The notes: a model not told the origin generated them from the sequence alone. A stretch of DNA of 64,000 nt from DASPKT01 sp035626475 (GCA_035626475.1 DASPNP010000053.1:186001-250000), one strand, 5' to 3'. Counted from the first letter of the stretch, positions 33,435-42,407 are shown. Numbers and translations: made by a program.

Positions 33435-34562
33435 TCAAACCAATCCGCGATCGGCGATGCTGCCCCGGTCCAGCGCCACGGCCTTGATCACGGCATGGAC
33501 CGGCAGTCCCGGCCGCAGTCCCAGCGCCTCCACCGAGCGGGCGGTGACGCGGGCGCGGAGCATGACGGGCGGCTCCGCCCCGTCCAGAGCCAGCACGACG
33601 TCGACCTGCGGCCCCGAGGGCGGCGGCAGCTCGGCGACGACGGCGGGAAACTGGTTCAGCGCGCTCAGACCCTCCGGCCGGCCGAGCGACAGCAGCACGT
33701 CGCGGGCGCGGATGCGCACCCGCACCGGTTCGCCGATCGGCAGGTCGTTCCCTGGCACCAGCAGGCGTCCGGCCGCGAAGCGCAGCTCCATCAGCCCGAA
33801 GGTCTTGTCGATCCCGGCGACCTTGGCCGGCAGCAGCGTGCCGGCGTCGCGGCGGGATACCAGCTGCGGCAGGCCGGGATCGGAGACCACCTCCTCGACC
33901 GCGCCGCAGGCGACGACGCGCCCGCGCTCCATCACCGCCATCCAGTCGGCCAAACGGAGGATCTCCTCCATGGAATGGGTGACATAGACGATGGGCAGGC
34001 TGAGCTCGGCACGCAGCCGGGCGATGAAGGGCAGGATCTCGTCCTTGCGCGCCTGGTCCAGAGACGACAGCGGTTCGTCCATCAGCAGCAGGCGGGGGGC
34101 GGCCAGCAGGGCCCGGCCGATGGCGACGCGCTGCTTCTCGCCGCCGGAGAGCCGGTGCGGCAGCCGGTCGAGCACGCCGTCCAGCCCCAGCAGCTCCACC
34201 ACCCGGTCGAAGGCGCCCGCACGCTGCCCCTTGGGCAGCCGGCCCATGCCGTAGCCGAGGTTGCGGCGGACCGACAGGTGCGGGAAGAGGCGGGCATCCT
34301 GGAAGACGTAGCCGAGACCGCGGCGCTCCGGGGGCAGGTCGATCCCGGCGGCGCTGTCGAACATCACCGCGCCGCCGATGGCGATCCTGCCATGCCGTGG
34401 GCGGCTCAGCCCCGCCAGCATGTCGACCAGGCTGGTCTTGCCGCTGCCCGACGGGCCGAACAGGGCGATGACACCGGCGGCCGGGCAGTCGAAGGCGGCG
34501 TTCAGCTCGAAGCGGCCGAGCGTCGCCTCGGCACGGACGGAGAGCATGTCCATGCCGCTCAC
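33435..34562 (-). CDS. modC: molybdenum ABC transporter ATP-binding protein
   Basis: A 375-aa ABC ATPase with Walker A FGPSGSGKTSLVDMLAGL, Q loop VFQDARLFPHLSVRRNL, signature LSGGEKQRVAIGRALL, Walker B LLLMDEPLSSLDQARK and H loop VTHSMEEI. A C-terminal Mop/TOBE domain (about 290-360) contains IRARDVLLSL, characteristic of ModC and able to bind molybdate for feedback. It overlaps modB by four bases. No modA lies in the cluster. Molybdate supply would feed the molybdoenzyme genes at 12.7-19.8 kb. Confidence 0.94.
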   Translation of the reverse strand: MSGMDMLSVRAEATLGRFELNAAFDCPAAGVIALFGPSGSGKTSLVDMLAGLSRPRHGRIAIGGAVMFDSAAGIDLPPERRGLGYVFQDARLFPHLSVRRNLGYGMGRLPKGQRAGAFDRVVELLGLDGVLDRLPHRLSGGEKQRVAIGRALLAAPRLLLMDEPLSSLDQARKDEILPFIARLRAELSLPIVYVTHSMEEILRLADWMAVMERGRVVACGAVEEVVSDPGLPQLVSRRDAGTLLPAKVAGIDKTFGLMELRFAAGRLLVPGNDLPIGEPVRVRIRARDVLLSLGRPEGLSALNQFPAVVAELPPPSGPQVDVVLALDGAEPPVMLRARVTARSVEALGLRPGLPVHAVIKAVALDRGSIADRGLV

Positions 34563-35251
34563 CCCCGCACCCGGCGCTGCACCCGCCGTGCCAGCAGCTC
34601 CGACCCTACCAGCGCGACCACGGCGATGGCGACGGAGATGGCGGCCAGCCGCATGGCCGGAAGGTCGCCGTCCGGCGTCTGGGTGGCGGTATAGAGCGCC
34701 AGCGGCAGCGTCCGCGTCTCGCCCGGGATGTTGGACACGAAGGTGATGGTGGCGCCGAACTCCCCCAGCGACCGGGCGAAGGCGAGGATGGCGCCGGCCA
34801 GGATGCCCGGCATCATCAGGGGCAGGGTCACCGTGGCGAAGACCCTGAGGGGGCCGGCGCCCAGCGTGCGGGCCGCGGCTTCCAGCCGGCGGTCGACTCC
34901 CTCCAGCGAGAGCCTGACGGCGCGGACGAGCAGGGGAAAGGCCATGACGGCCGAGGCCAGCGCCGCCCCCTTCCAGGTGAAGGCGACCGAGACGCCGAAG
35001 GTCTCGTACAGCCAGCCGCCGATGGGCCCGCGCCGGCCGAACCCCAGCAGCAGCAGATAGCCGATGACGACCGGCGGCACGACCAGCGGCAGATGCACGA
35101 TGCCGTCCAGCAGCAGGCGGCCGGGGATGCGCGAGCGCGCCAGCAGCCAGGCCACGGCGATGCCCAGCGGCAGGCTGCAGGCCACGCTCCAGGCGGCGAC
35201 GCGCAGGCTCAGCCCCAGCGCCTCCAGCTCCGCCGGCGTCAGCAAATCCAT
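34559..35251 (-). CDS. modB: molybdate ABC transporter permease
   Basis: A 230-aa inner-membrane permease with five to six helices. The ModB motifs LPLVVPPVVIGYLLLLGFG and the EAA loop EAAARTLGAGPLRVFATVTL are clear, followed by FARSLGEFGATITFVSNIPG and TRTLPLALYTATQTP. It starts four bases after hisI and overlaps modC, so it is co-transcribed with both. The periplasmic binding protein ModA is not encoded next to it, which is unusual. Confidence 0.94.
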   Translation of the reverse strand: MDLLTPAELEALGLSLRVAAWSVACSLPLGIAVAWLLARSRIPGRLLLDGIVHLPLVVPPVVIGYLLLLGFGRRGPIGGWLYETFGVSVAFTWKGAALASAVMAFPLLVRAVRLSLEGVDRRLEAAARTLGAGPLRVFATVTLPLMMPGILAGAILAFARSLGEFGATITFVSNIPGETRTLPLALYTATQTPDGDLPAMRLAAISVAIAVVALVGSELLARRVQRRVRG

Positions 35252-35255
35252 GCGC

Positions 35256-35654
35256 TCAGCCCTTCCGGCCGTAGAGCGCGTCCGGCGCGATCTCCACCGG
35301 CGCCACCGTCACGAGGTCGCCGTCGCGCGCCGCCCGGTAGAAGCAGTTGCGCCGGCCGGTGTGGCAGGCGACGCCGGCCTGGTCGACCAGCAGCAGCAGC
35401 GTGTCGCCGTCGCAGTCGACCCGCAGCTCCTTCAGCGTCTGCGCCTGACCCGAGGTCTCGCCCTTGCGCCACAGCCCCCGGCGCGAGCGCGACCAGTAGC
35501 AGACGCGGCCGGTGGACAGCGTCTCGGCCACCGCCTCGCGGTTCATCCAGGCCATCATCAGCACCTCGCCGGTGTCGTGCTGCTGCGCGATGGCGGGGAC
35601 CAGACCGTCGGCGTTGAAGGCGATTTCGGAAAGGATGCTGTCGAACTGTGTCAT
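35256..35654 (-). CDS. hisI: phosphoribosyl-AMP cyclohydrolase
   Basis: A 132-aa enzyme that opens the adenine ring of phosphoribosyl-AMP in histidine synthesis (third step). Motifs are VLMMAWMNREAVAETLSTG, the metal-binding VDCDGDTLLLLVDQ and the zinc Cys in GVACHTGRRNCFYR. WSRSRRGLWRKGETSG is the substrate loop. No HisE domain is fused. It overlaps metC by four bases and is followed directly by modB, away from other his genes. Confidence 0.94.
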   Translation of the reverse strand: MTQFDSILSEIAFNADGLVPAIAQQHDTGEVLMMAWMNREAVAETLSTGRVCYWSRSRRGLWRKGETSGQAQTLKELRVDCDGDTLLLLVDQAGVACHTGRRNCFYRAARDGDLVTVAPVEIAPDALYGRKG

Positions 35655-36841
35655 GGCGTCGCCGTGCGGTTCAGCCGGTCGAAGCCGGCCTCCAGGTCGC
35701 GAATGAGGTCGTCGGGCTCCTCGAGCCCGGCATGGATGCGGATGAGCGGGCCCTTGCCGTCCCAGGGCACGGCCTTGCGCTGGCGGCTGGGATCGCTCGG
35801 CAGGACCAGGCTCTCGAAGCCGCCCCAGCTGTAGCCCATGCCGAAATAGCTGAGGCCGTCCACCATGGCCGCCAGGGCCGCGCGCGGCACCGGCTTCAGC
35901 TCGACCGCGAACAGGCCGGAGGCGCCGGTGAAGTCCCGCTTCCAGATCGTGTGGTCGGGGCTGGAGGGCAATCCTGGGTGCAGCATCCGCGCCACCTCCG
36001 GCCGCCCCTCCAGCCAGCGGGCGAGCGCGAGGCCGGTCGCCTCGTGCCGGCGCAATCGGACGGCGAGCGTCCGCAGGCCGCGCAGGCCCAGGAACAGATC
36101 GTCGGCACCGGCGCTCTGGCCCAGCGACACGGCCGTCAGCTTGACCCGCTTCCAGCTCTCCTCGGTGCAGACGGCGACGCCCAGGAAGGCGTCGGCATGG
36201 CCGACCATGTATTTGGTCGCGGCATGGATCACCACGTCGGCGCCCAGCGCCAGGGGCTTGTGGTAGATGCCGGCGGCCCAGGTGCTGTCGATCAGCACCG
36301 TCACGCCCCGGGCCCTCGCGGCGGCGGAGATGGCGGGCAGGTCCTGCACCTCGAAGGTCAGGGAGCCCGGCGACTCCATCAGGATCAGCGTCGTTTCCGG
36401 CCGGATCAGCTCGGCGATGCCGGCGCCGATGCGCGGGTCGTAGAATTCCGTTTCGACCCCGTACCGGGCGAGGTCCCGCATGCAGAAGTCCCGCGTCGGC
36501 CCATAGGCGCTGTCGGTCACCAGGATATGCCCGCCGGTTCGTGCGAAGGCGAAGAGGCAGACGGTGACGGCGGCAAGGCCGGAGCCGAAGGAGACCGCCC
36601 GGTAGCCGCCCTCCAGCTCCGCGACAGCCTCCTCGAAGGCGTGGCTGCCCGGCGTGCCGGTACGGCCGTAGCGCACGGCATGGAAGGTCGGGTCGTGCGA
36701 CTCCAGCGCGTCCAGCGTCGGGAACAGGATGGTCGAGGCCCGGAACGGCGGGACGTTGACCGCGCCGCCGAAGGCCTGCGGGTCTCGTCCCGTGTGGATC
36801 AGCCGGGTCTCTTGGCCAGAAGGCTTGGTCGGGTCGCTCAT
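35651..36841 (-). CDS. metC: cystathionine beta-lyase (PLP-dependent)
   Basis: A 396-aa enzyme of the Cys/Met-metabolism PLP family. The opening QETRLIHTGRDPQAFGGAVN matches the MetC group. PLP contacts are seen in FGSGLAAVT, the Asp in LIDSTWAAGIY and the Schiff-base Lys in IHAATKYMVGHADAFLG. The C-terminal GYSWGGFESL and RIHAGLEEPDDLI are diagnostic for cystathionine beta-lyase. It converts cystathionine to homocysteine. cysK and sseA lie in the same cluster. It overlaps hisI by four bases. Confidence 0.92.
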   Translation of the reverse strand: MSDPTKPSGQETRLIHTGRDPQAFGGAVNVPPFRASTILFPTLDALESHDPTFHAVRYGRTGTPGSHAFEEAVAELEGGYRAVSFGSGLAAVTVCLFAFARTGGHILVTDSAYGPTRDFCMRDLARYGVETEFYDPRIGAGIAELIRPETTLILMESPGSLTFEVQDLPAISAAARARGVTVLIDSTWAAGIYHKPLALGADVVIHAATKYMVGHADAFLGVAVCTEESWKRVKLTAVSLGQSAGADDLFLGLRGLRTLAVRLRRHEATGLALARWLEGRPEVARMLHPGLPSSPDHTIWKRDFTGASGLFAVELKPVPRAALAAMVDGLSYFGMGYSWGGFESLVLPSDPSRQRKAVPWDGKGPLIRIHAGLEEPDDLIRDLEAGFDRLNRTATP

Positions 36842-36911
36842 GCTCGGTACCGCCGGGGGCAGGGCGGCGCATCATGTCACCGCGCGCCGCCGCTTCCAAC
36901 GTCCGTTCGCG

Positions 36912-37499
36912 CTAAAGCGCGAGCGGAACGTGCGGTGCCGCGTCGCGGGGCAGGATGCCGGCGAGGCGGGGATCGTCGATATGCTGCGTCTCCTGCTCCA
37001 CCGGTTTGAAGCCGGCGCGCTGGTAGGTCAGCAGCGCCTTCGGATGGTCCAGGGTGCAGGTGTTCACCGTCACCTTCTCCGTACCCGGACCGGACCACGC
37101 CATGTCCAGCGCCTTGTCCAGGAACCAGGGCCCGAGCCGGCGGCCGATGAACTCGGGCATGAGCCCGAAATAGGCCAGGTCGCAGATGCCGGTCTCGCGG
37201 CGGTCCAGCTCCACATAGCCGGCCGGCACGCCGCGCAGGTACAGCACGTAGATCTGCACCTTGGGGTCCTGGACGATCGCCGCCAGCTCGGCGTCGGGTA
37301 GGGTGCGGCGGTACCACCATAGCCAGGGCTCGCCCACCGTGCCGTAGAGATAGCGGTAGAAGGAGACGGTGCAGTCCTCCGCCCTGAGCAGGGCGGCATG
37401 CTCCAGCGGCCCGGGCCTCGGCGCGCGGGTTGGCGGCGCCGTCATCTCCAGGTAGGTGACGATCGAGCGCAGCTTGCCGGGGGGAACGGGATCGCTCAC
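36912..37499 (-). CDS. GNAT family N-acetyltransferase
   Basis: A 195-aa acetyl-CoA-dependent acetyltransferase. The acetyl-CoA loop region is LMPEFIGRRLGPWFLDKAL, and the end KVTVNTCTLDHPKALLTYQRAGF carries the common GNAT motif B. The start is GTG at 37499 overlapping the sseA stop (GTGA); an ATG 18 codons later is the alternative. The substrate is unknown. It separates sseA from metC in the sulfur cluster, with 70 bp before metC. Confidence 0.85.
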   Translation of the reverse strand: MSDPVPPGKLRSIVTYLEMTAPPTRAPRPGPLEHAALLRAEDCTVSFYRYLYGTVGEPWLWWYRRTLPDAELAAIVQDPKVQIYVLYLRGVPAGYVELDRRETGICDLAYFGLMPEFIGRRLGPWFLDKALDMAWSGPGTEKVTVNTCTLDHPKALLTYQRAGFKPVEQETQHIDDPRLAGILPRDAAPHVPLAL

Positions 37500-38374
37500 G
37501 GCAGCCTGTCCGCCGGGCCGGTGTCCACAGGCAGGTCGGCGCGGCCGCCCCATTCGGTCCAGGAACCGTCATAGATAGCGACATCGGGCCGGCCCAGCTC
37601 ATGCAGACCCAGCGCCAGCACGCAGGCGGTGATGCCGCTGCCGCAGCTGGTGACGATGGGCCGGGAAAGGTCCACCCCGGCATCGGCGAAGCGCTTCGCC
37701 AGCGCGTCGCGCGGCACCACCCGGCCGGTCTGCTGGTCGACGATGTCGGTGAAGGGGACGTTGCGGCTGCCGGGAATGTGCCCGCCGCGCAGGCCGGCGC
37801 GCGGTTCCGGCGCCGTGCCCTCGAAGCGGCCCTGGGAGCGCGCATCGACCACCTGCTCGGCCCGGCTGGCGATGTTGGATCGGACCTGCTCGGCGCTGCG
37901 GACGAGATCTGGGTTCAGCGTCGCGGTGAAGTGGCGGTCAGACGCCACGGACTTGTCCTCGGCGCTGGAGACGACGGGGCGCCCCTCTGCCAGCCAAGCC
38001 TTCATCCCGCCATCCAGCACGAAGACCTGGCTGTGGCCCATGGCGCGGAAGGTCCACCAGACCCGGGCGGCGCTCTGCAGGCCCAGCGTGTCGTAGACCA
38101 CGACATTCATGCCGTCGCCGATGCCGAGCTTGCGCATGCGCGCCGCGAACATCTCGGGCGAGGGCAGCATGTGCGGCAGGCCGCTGGAGGTGTCGGCGAT
38201 GCCGTCGACGTCGAAGAAGGCGGCGCCGGGGATGTGCGCCGCCTCGAACTCGGCCTTCGGGTCACGCCCCGTCGCCGGCATGTGCCAGCTGCCGTCCAGG
38301 ATGCGGATCTGCGGGTCGTCCAGCCGGTCGGCCAGCCATGCGGTGCTCACCAGCGCGCTCTTCACCTCGGCCAT
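37496..38374 (-). CDS. sseA: 3-mercaptopyruvate/thiosulfate sulfurtransferase (two rhodanese domains)
   Basis: A 292-aa tandem rhodanese. The N-terminal inactive domain has ILDGSWHMPATGRDPKAEFE and VVVYDTLGLQSAARVWWTF; the C-terminal domain carries the active-site loop CGSGIT, typical for mercaptopyruvate sulfurtransferase. The linker HFTATLNPDLVRS precedes VVDARSQGRFEG. It transfers sulfur from mercaptopyruvate, a cysteine catabolite, to thiophilic acceptors. Neighbours cysK and metC fit this chemistry. Confidence 0.92.
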   Translation of the reverse strand: MAEVKSALVSTAWLADRLDDPQIRILDGSWHMPATGRDPKAEFEAAHIPGAAFFDVDGIADTSSGLPHMLPSPEMFAARMRKLGIGDGMNVVVYDTLGLQSAARVWWTFRAMGHSQVFVLDGGMKAWLAEGRPVVSSAEDKSVASDRHFTATLNPDLVRSAEQVRSNIASRAEQVVDARSQGRFEGTAPEPRAGLRGGHIPGSRNVPFTDIVDQQTGRVVPRDALAKRFADAGVDLSRPIVTSCGSGITACVLALGLHELGRPDVAIYDGSWTEWGGRADLPVDTGPADRLP

Positions 38375-38403
38375 GGCCGTCCTCCCCGCTCGTTCCTTGG
38401 ATC

Positions 38404-39120
38404 TCAGTCCTTCAGCGCGATGACGACGCGCCGGTTCTGCTTGCCCTTGTTCTCGATCTTCACGACCTCCACCGGCCCGATCTCGCCGGTGTGGCGGATG
38501 TGGGTGCCGCCGCAGGGCTGCAGGTCCACGACGCAGTCGCTGGGTCCGATCTGCAGCAGGCGCACGGTGCCAGACCCGGTCGGCGGCTTCACCGACATGG
38601 TGCGGACCAGTTCGGGCCGCTCCGCCAGCTCCTCGTCGGTGATGCGCAGCTCGCGCACCGGATGGTCGGCCTCGATCAGCCGGTTCAGCGCCGCCTCGAT
38701 CTCCTCCTTGTCCAGGCTGCCGCTGGGCACGTCGAAATCCAGGCGTGAGCGCTCGGCCCCGACCTGCCCGCCGGTGACGGCGCCCGGCACGACCGCGCAG
38801 AGCAGGTGCATGCAGCTGTGCATCCGCATGTGCCGGTGGCGGCGGTCCCAGTCGAGTTCCAGCTCCACCGTGGCGCCCACCGGCGGCAGTGCCGCCCCCG
38901 CCTCGGGTATGTGAACGACGGCATCATGCGTTTCGCCCTTGCGGGTGTCGACGATCCGCGTCTCCCCGCTGGCCCAGCGAATCACGCCGGTGTCGCCGGG
39001 CTGGCCGCCGCCCGTGGGGTAGAAGACGGTCCGGTCGAGCGTGACGCCGGAGTCCGACACCGCCGTGACCACGGCCTCGGTGCTGCGGATGTAGGCGTCA
39101 TCGCGGAAGAGCAGCTGCAT
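38404..39120 (-). CDS. alanyl-tRNA editing protein (AlaX-M type)
   Basis: A 238-aa free-standing homologue of the AlaRS editing domain. The zinc-binding motifs HSCMHLL (HxxxH) and CGGTHIRHTGEIG (CxxxH) and the opening FYPTGGGQPGDTG are all present. Such proteins hydrolyse Ser- or Gly-tRNA(Ala). It begins nine bases after the cysK stop. Coupling to cysteine synthase may relate to serine/O-acetylserine pools; that is inference. Confidence 0.92.
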   Translation of the reverse strand: MQLLFRDDAYIRSTEAVVTAVSDSGVTLDRTVFYPTGGGQPGDTGVIRWASGETRIVDTRKGETHDAVVHIPEAGAALPPVGATVELELDWDRRHRHMRMHSCMHLLCAVVPGAVTGGQVGAERSRLDFDVPSGSLDKEEIEAALNRLIEADHPVRELRITDEELAERPELVRTMSVKPPTGSGTVRLLQIGPSDCVVDLQPCGGTHIRHTGEIGPVEVVKIENKGKQNRRVVIALKD

Positions 39121-39129
39121 GGGAGGGCC

Positions 39130-40113
39130 TCAGAGCCAGGAGGGCAGGGGCAGGCCGCGCTCGGCCAGGAACGCCCTGTTGAACAGCTTGGACTGGTAGC
39201 GCGTGCCGCTGTCGCAGAGGATGGTCACCACCGTGTGGCCCGGGCCCAGCGCCTTCGCCACCTTCATGGCGGCGGCGACGTTGATGCCGCTGGAACCGCC
39301 CAGGACCAGACCTTCCTTCTGTGCCAGCTCGAAGATCACCGGCAGCGCCTCCTCGTCGGTCACCTGGACCGAATCGTCCAGCGGCGCGCCGTCCAGGTTG
39401 CCCGGCACGCGGCCCTGGCCGATGCCCTCGGTGATCGAGGTGCCGGAGGCGGCCAGCTCGCCCGTCTGCTTCCAGCTGTGCAGGACCGAGCCCATCGGGT
39501 CGGCCAGCACGATGCGCACGGCCGGATTACGCTCCTTCAGCGCCAGGCCGACGCCGGCCAGCGTGCCGCCGGTGCCGACGGCGCAGGTGAAGGCGTCGAC
39601 CGTGCCCGCCGTCTGCTCCCAGATCTCCGGGCCGGTGGTGGCGCGGTGGCCCTCGCGGTTGGCGTGGTTGTCGAACTGGTTGGCCCAGACAGCCCCAGGA
39701 ATCTCCTCCGCCAGCCGGCGCGAGACATGGACGTAGTTGCCGGGGTCCTTGAAGGGCACTGCCGGCACCAGGCGCAGATCGGCGCCGGCCAGCCGGAGCA
39801 TGTCCTTCTTTTCCTGGCTCTGCGTCTCCGGCATGACGATGACCGTCTTGTAGCCGAGCGCGTTGCCGACCAGCGCCAGGCCGATGCCGGTATTGCCCGC
39901 CGTGCCCTCGACGATGGTGCCGCCGGGTTGCAGCAGGCCGCGCGCCTCGGCGTCGCGGACGATGGCGAGCGCGGCGCGGTCCTTCACCGACCCGCCGGGA
40001 TTGAGGAACTCGGCCTTGCCCAGGATGGTGCAGCCCGTCGCCTCCGACGGGCCGCGCAGCCGGATCAGCGGCGTGTTGCCGACGCTGCCGATGAAGCCGT
40101 CACGGATGTCCAA
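39130..40113 (-). CDS. cysK: cysteine synthase A
   Basis: A PLP enzyme of about 327 aa that makes cysteine from O-acetylserine and sulfide. The start of homology is DIRDGFIGSVGNTPLIRLRG. The PLP Lys is in NPGGSVKDRAAL, the phosphate loop is AVGTGGTLAGVG, and the substrate loop TAGNTGIG and GGSSGINVAAA are present. The frame stays open upstream to a TTG at 40140; I chose the TTG at 40113 because GGAG lies at good spacing and family members begin with MDIRDGF. Confidence 0.92.
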   Translation of the reverse strand: MDIRDGFIGSVGNTPLIRLRGPSEATGCTILGKAEFLNPGGSVKDRAALAIVRDAEARGLLQPGGTIVEGTAGNTGIGLALVGNALGYKTVIVMPETQSQEKKDMLRLAGADLRLVPAVPFKDPGNYVHVSRRLAEEIPGAVWANQFDNHANREGHRATTGPEIWEQTAGTVDAFTCAVGTGGTLAGVGLALKERNPAVRIVLADPMGSVLHSWKQTGELAASGTSITEGIGQGRVPGNLDGAPLDDSVQVTDEEALPVIFELAQKEGLVLGGSSGINVAAAMKVAKALGPGHTVVTILCDSGTRYQSKLFNRAFLAERGLPLPSWL

Positions 40114-40172
40114 AACCAACTCCGGTGTCCACGGAAACAAGCGGGCAGACTAGCCGCCGCGCCGGCCCCCGA

Positions 40173-40787
40173 TCAACTCCACCGCCGCCTGAGCATGTCA
40201 CGGTTGCGTGCGAACCAATGCAGGGCGACGAGCGTCACCGCGTTGCGCACCTCGTCGCGGTCGAGCCAAGCGAGGGCCTCGTCGGATGGCACGGCGCGGA
40301 CGCGGATGTCCTCATGCTCCTCCTCCAGCCCGGCATGGCCGCCCATGCCCGTGGTGTCGACCCGGCCGGCGAAGAAGGAGATGGTCTCGCTGCAACCGCC
40401 GGGGCTGGGGAGATAGTCGTAGACATGGAAGAGGTCGGAGGCCTCCAGCCCGGTTTCCTCCTTCGCTTCGCGCGCGGCGACTTCGGCAGCCGTCTCGCCC
40501 TCGTCGATGATGCCGGCCACCGTCTCCAGCAGCCAGGGATGGATGCCTGCGGCATAGGCGCCGGCGCGGAACTGCTCGACGAAGACCAGCGCGTCCGCCT
40601 TGGGGTCGTGCAGCAGCACGGCGACGGCATGGCCGCGCTCGAACACCTCGCGGGTGATCTCCGGACCCATGCCGCCCCGGTAGAGTTCGTGCCGCAGCCG
40701 GTAGCGGCGGATCTCGAACCGGCCCTTGTAGCCGGTCTCCGCGGCGATCAGCTCGACGCGGCCGGGACCGCTCTTCCTCTCCGACAT
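40173..40787 (-). CDS. nudF: ADP-ribose pyrophosphatase-like Nudix hydrolase
   Basis: A 204-aa Nudix hydrolase. The Nudix box runs from GIIDEGETAAEVAAREAKEE to TGLEA and fits GX5EX7REUXEEXGU completely. The preceding HAVAVLLHDPKADALVFVEQ and the loop LPSPGGCSETISFFAGRVD are typical of NudF-type ADP-ribose pyrophosphatases. It heads the long minus-strand run and is 59 bp upstream of cysK. The ATG at 40787 is the first consistent with family length; longer frame is antisense to the hydrolase gene. Confidence 0.88.
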   Translation of the reverse strand: MSERKSGPGRVELIAAETGYKGRFEIRRYRLRHELYRGGMGPEITREVFERGHAVAVLLHDPKADALVFVEQFRAGAYAAGIHPWLLETVAGIIDEGETAAEVAAREAKEETGLEASDLFHVYDYLPSPGGCSETISFFAGRVDTTGMGGHAGLEEEHEDIRVRAVPSDEALAWLDRDEVRNAVTLVALHWFARNRDMLRRRWS

Positions 40788-40898
40788 GGCAGTATCGTGC
40801 CGCTCTTCTGTTGCGGGCCGGGGCCGATCGCCCCAGCTTAGGCCGACAATCAACACCGGGCGGCCCGGGCCGTCCAGAGGACCATAGGGGTGAGGGCC

Positions 40899-42104
40899 AT
40901 GGCGCGCGCGAGCCGGGATTTCGACTTCGAGGGCGGGGCCGGGCACATCCTGTCCGGCAAGCTGGAGCTGCCCGACGGCACGCCCAAGGCGGTGGCGATC
41001 TTCTCCCACTGCTTCACCTGCTCGAAGGACTATTTCGCCTCGGTGCGCGTCAGCCGGGGGCTGGCCGAGCGCGGCTACGCGGTGCTGCGCTTCGACTTCA
41101 CCGGCCTGGGCGGAAGCCGGGGCGAGTTCGCCGAGAGCACCTTCTCCACCAACGTCGCCGACATACTGGCGGCGGCGGCGGCGCTGTCGGTGGAGGTCGG
41201 GCCGCCGAGCCTGCTCGTCGGGCACAGCCTGGGCGGCACCGCCTCCATCGTCGCCGCCGGCCGGCTGCCCTCGGTCCGGGCCGTCGCCACGCTGAACTCG
41301 CCTTTCGGCCCGGACCATCTGCTGCGCCTGATCAAGGGCCGGGAGGCGGAGATGGAGGCGACCGGCCGGGTCATGGTCGATGTCGGCAACCGCCTGATGC
41401 CGATCACCCGGGAGTTCCTGGAGGACGCGCTCAGCCACGACATGGCGGCAGCCATCGGCGGGCTCGGCCGGCCGCTGCTGGTGCTGCACGACCCGGCCGA
41501 CACGGTGGCGCCCATTGCCAACGCAGACGAGATCCTGGCCGCCGCCAAGCATCCCAAGAGCTTCGTGTCGCTGGACGGCGTCGGGCACCTGATCGCCAAG
41601 CGCGGCGATGCGGAGCAGGTGGCCGGTATCGTCGCCGCCTGGGCCGACCGCTCGCTGCGCCTGCCGGTCGGTGCGGAGGAGGGCGCGGACCTGATGGTGC
41701 GCGAGGACGGCGTGGTCGTGGTGCGCGAGGAGATCGGCGGCCCCGGCCTGCGGGTGCTGGCGCGCGCCGGGCGCCATCTTCTGGCCGCGGACGAGCCCGA
41801 GTCGGTCGGCGGCGCCGATACCGGGCCGACGCCGCACCAGATGCTGCAGAGCGCGCTCGGCGCCTGCACCGCCATCACGCTCCGCCTCTACGCCAAGCGC
41901 AAGAACTGGGCGCTGCAGCGGGTGCGGGTCGAGGTCGCGCATGCCAGGGGACCGGGCGGCGAGGACATGTTCCGCCGGCTCATCGTCCTGGAGGGCGAGC
42001 TGGATGCCGAGCAGCGCGCCCGGCTGCTGGAGATCGCGGAGAAGTGTCCGGTGCACAAGGCGCTGTCCGGTAACAGCCGCATCGAGTCGGTGCTGGCGGA
42101 CTGA
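40899..42104 (+). CDS. alpha/beta hydrolase fused to OsmC-like domain
   Basis: A 401-aa two-domain protein. Residues about 1-260 are an alpha/beta hydrolase with SHCFTCSKDYFASVRVSRGL, nucleophile GHSLGGT, acid HDPADTVAP and His in GVGHLIAKRG. Residues about 270-401 are an OsmC/Ohr-type domain with both redox Cys (LGACTAITL and EKCPVHKAL). This fusion is a known architecture. It could couple ester hydrolysis to peroxide or reactive-sulfur reduction, but the substrate is unknown. The ATG at 40899 follows GGGGTGAGGG. Confidence 0.9.
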   Translation: MARASRDFDFEGGAGHILSGKLELPDGTPKAVAIFSHCFTCSKDYFASVRVSRGLAERGYAVLRFDFTGLGGSRGEFAESTFSTNVADILAAAAALSVEVGPPSLLVGHSLGGTASIVAAGRLPSVRAVATLNSPFGPDHLLRLIKGREAEMEATGRVMVDVGNRLMPITREFLEDALSHDMAAAIGGLGRPLLVLHDPADTVAPIANADEILAAAKHPKSFVSLDGVGHLIAKRGDAEQVAGIVAAWADRSLRLPVGAEEGADLMVREDGVVVVREEIGGPGLRVLARAGRHLLAADEPESVGGADTGPTPHQMLQSALGACTAITLRLYAKRKNWALQRVRVEVAHARGPGGEDMFRRLIVLEGELDAEQRARLLEIAEKCPVHKALSGNSRIESVLAD

Positions 42105-42166
42105 CGGGGAACCGGCCGGCGCGGCCGGGGTTCTCCTGGGGTCAAGACCTCACAGGGAGCCCGGCC

Positions 42167-42352
42167 ATGGCCATCTCCAGCCAGCAGGAGTACGAGCGCG
42201 CCATCCAGGAGATGCAGCGCCTGCGCGACGCACCCGACGATTCGCCCGACGGCCAGCGCCGCCTGGAGATCGACGCAGAGATCCGCATGTATGCGCTGCA
42301 GAACATGGACGAGTCGCGGCCGGCCAAGCCGGACCATACGCGCGACTCCTGA
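42167..42352 (+). CDS. small hypothetical protein (61 aa)
   Basis: A short helical, charged protein (SQQEYERAIQEMQRLRDAPD, RRLEIDAEIRMYALQNMDES) without membrane segments. It resembles the general pattern of small helix-turn proteins found in antitoxin or regulatory contexts but has no recognisable motif. The ATG has AGGGAG at normal spacing, and reading-frame codon bias looks genuine. It stands between the hydrolase-OsmC gene and the Cys-rich small protein. Confidence 0.65.
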   Translation: MAISSQQEYERAIQEMQRLRDAPDDSPDGQRRLEIDAEIRMYALQNMDESRPAKPDHTRDS

Positions 42353-42407
42353 TCCGCGCGCTCCGGCGTGCTATAGCGGCGCGGAATTATTCCAGCCGGA
42401 GAGGGCG

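Noticed and set aside
33425..33438. FNR/Anr-like box TTGACCTGGATCAA
   Set aside because: It is a good match to the FNR dyad, but it overlaps the modC stop codon and no promoter or start lies in a suitable position on either strand.
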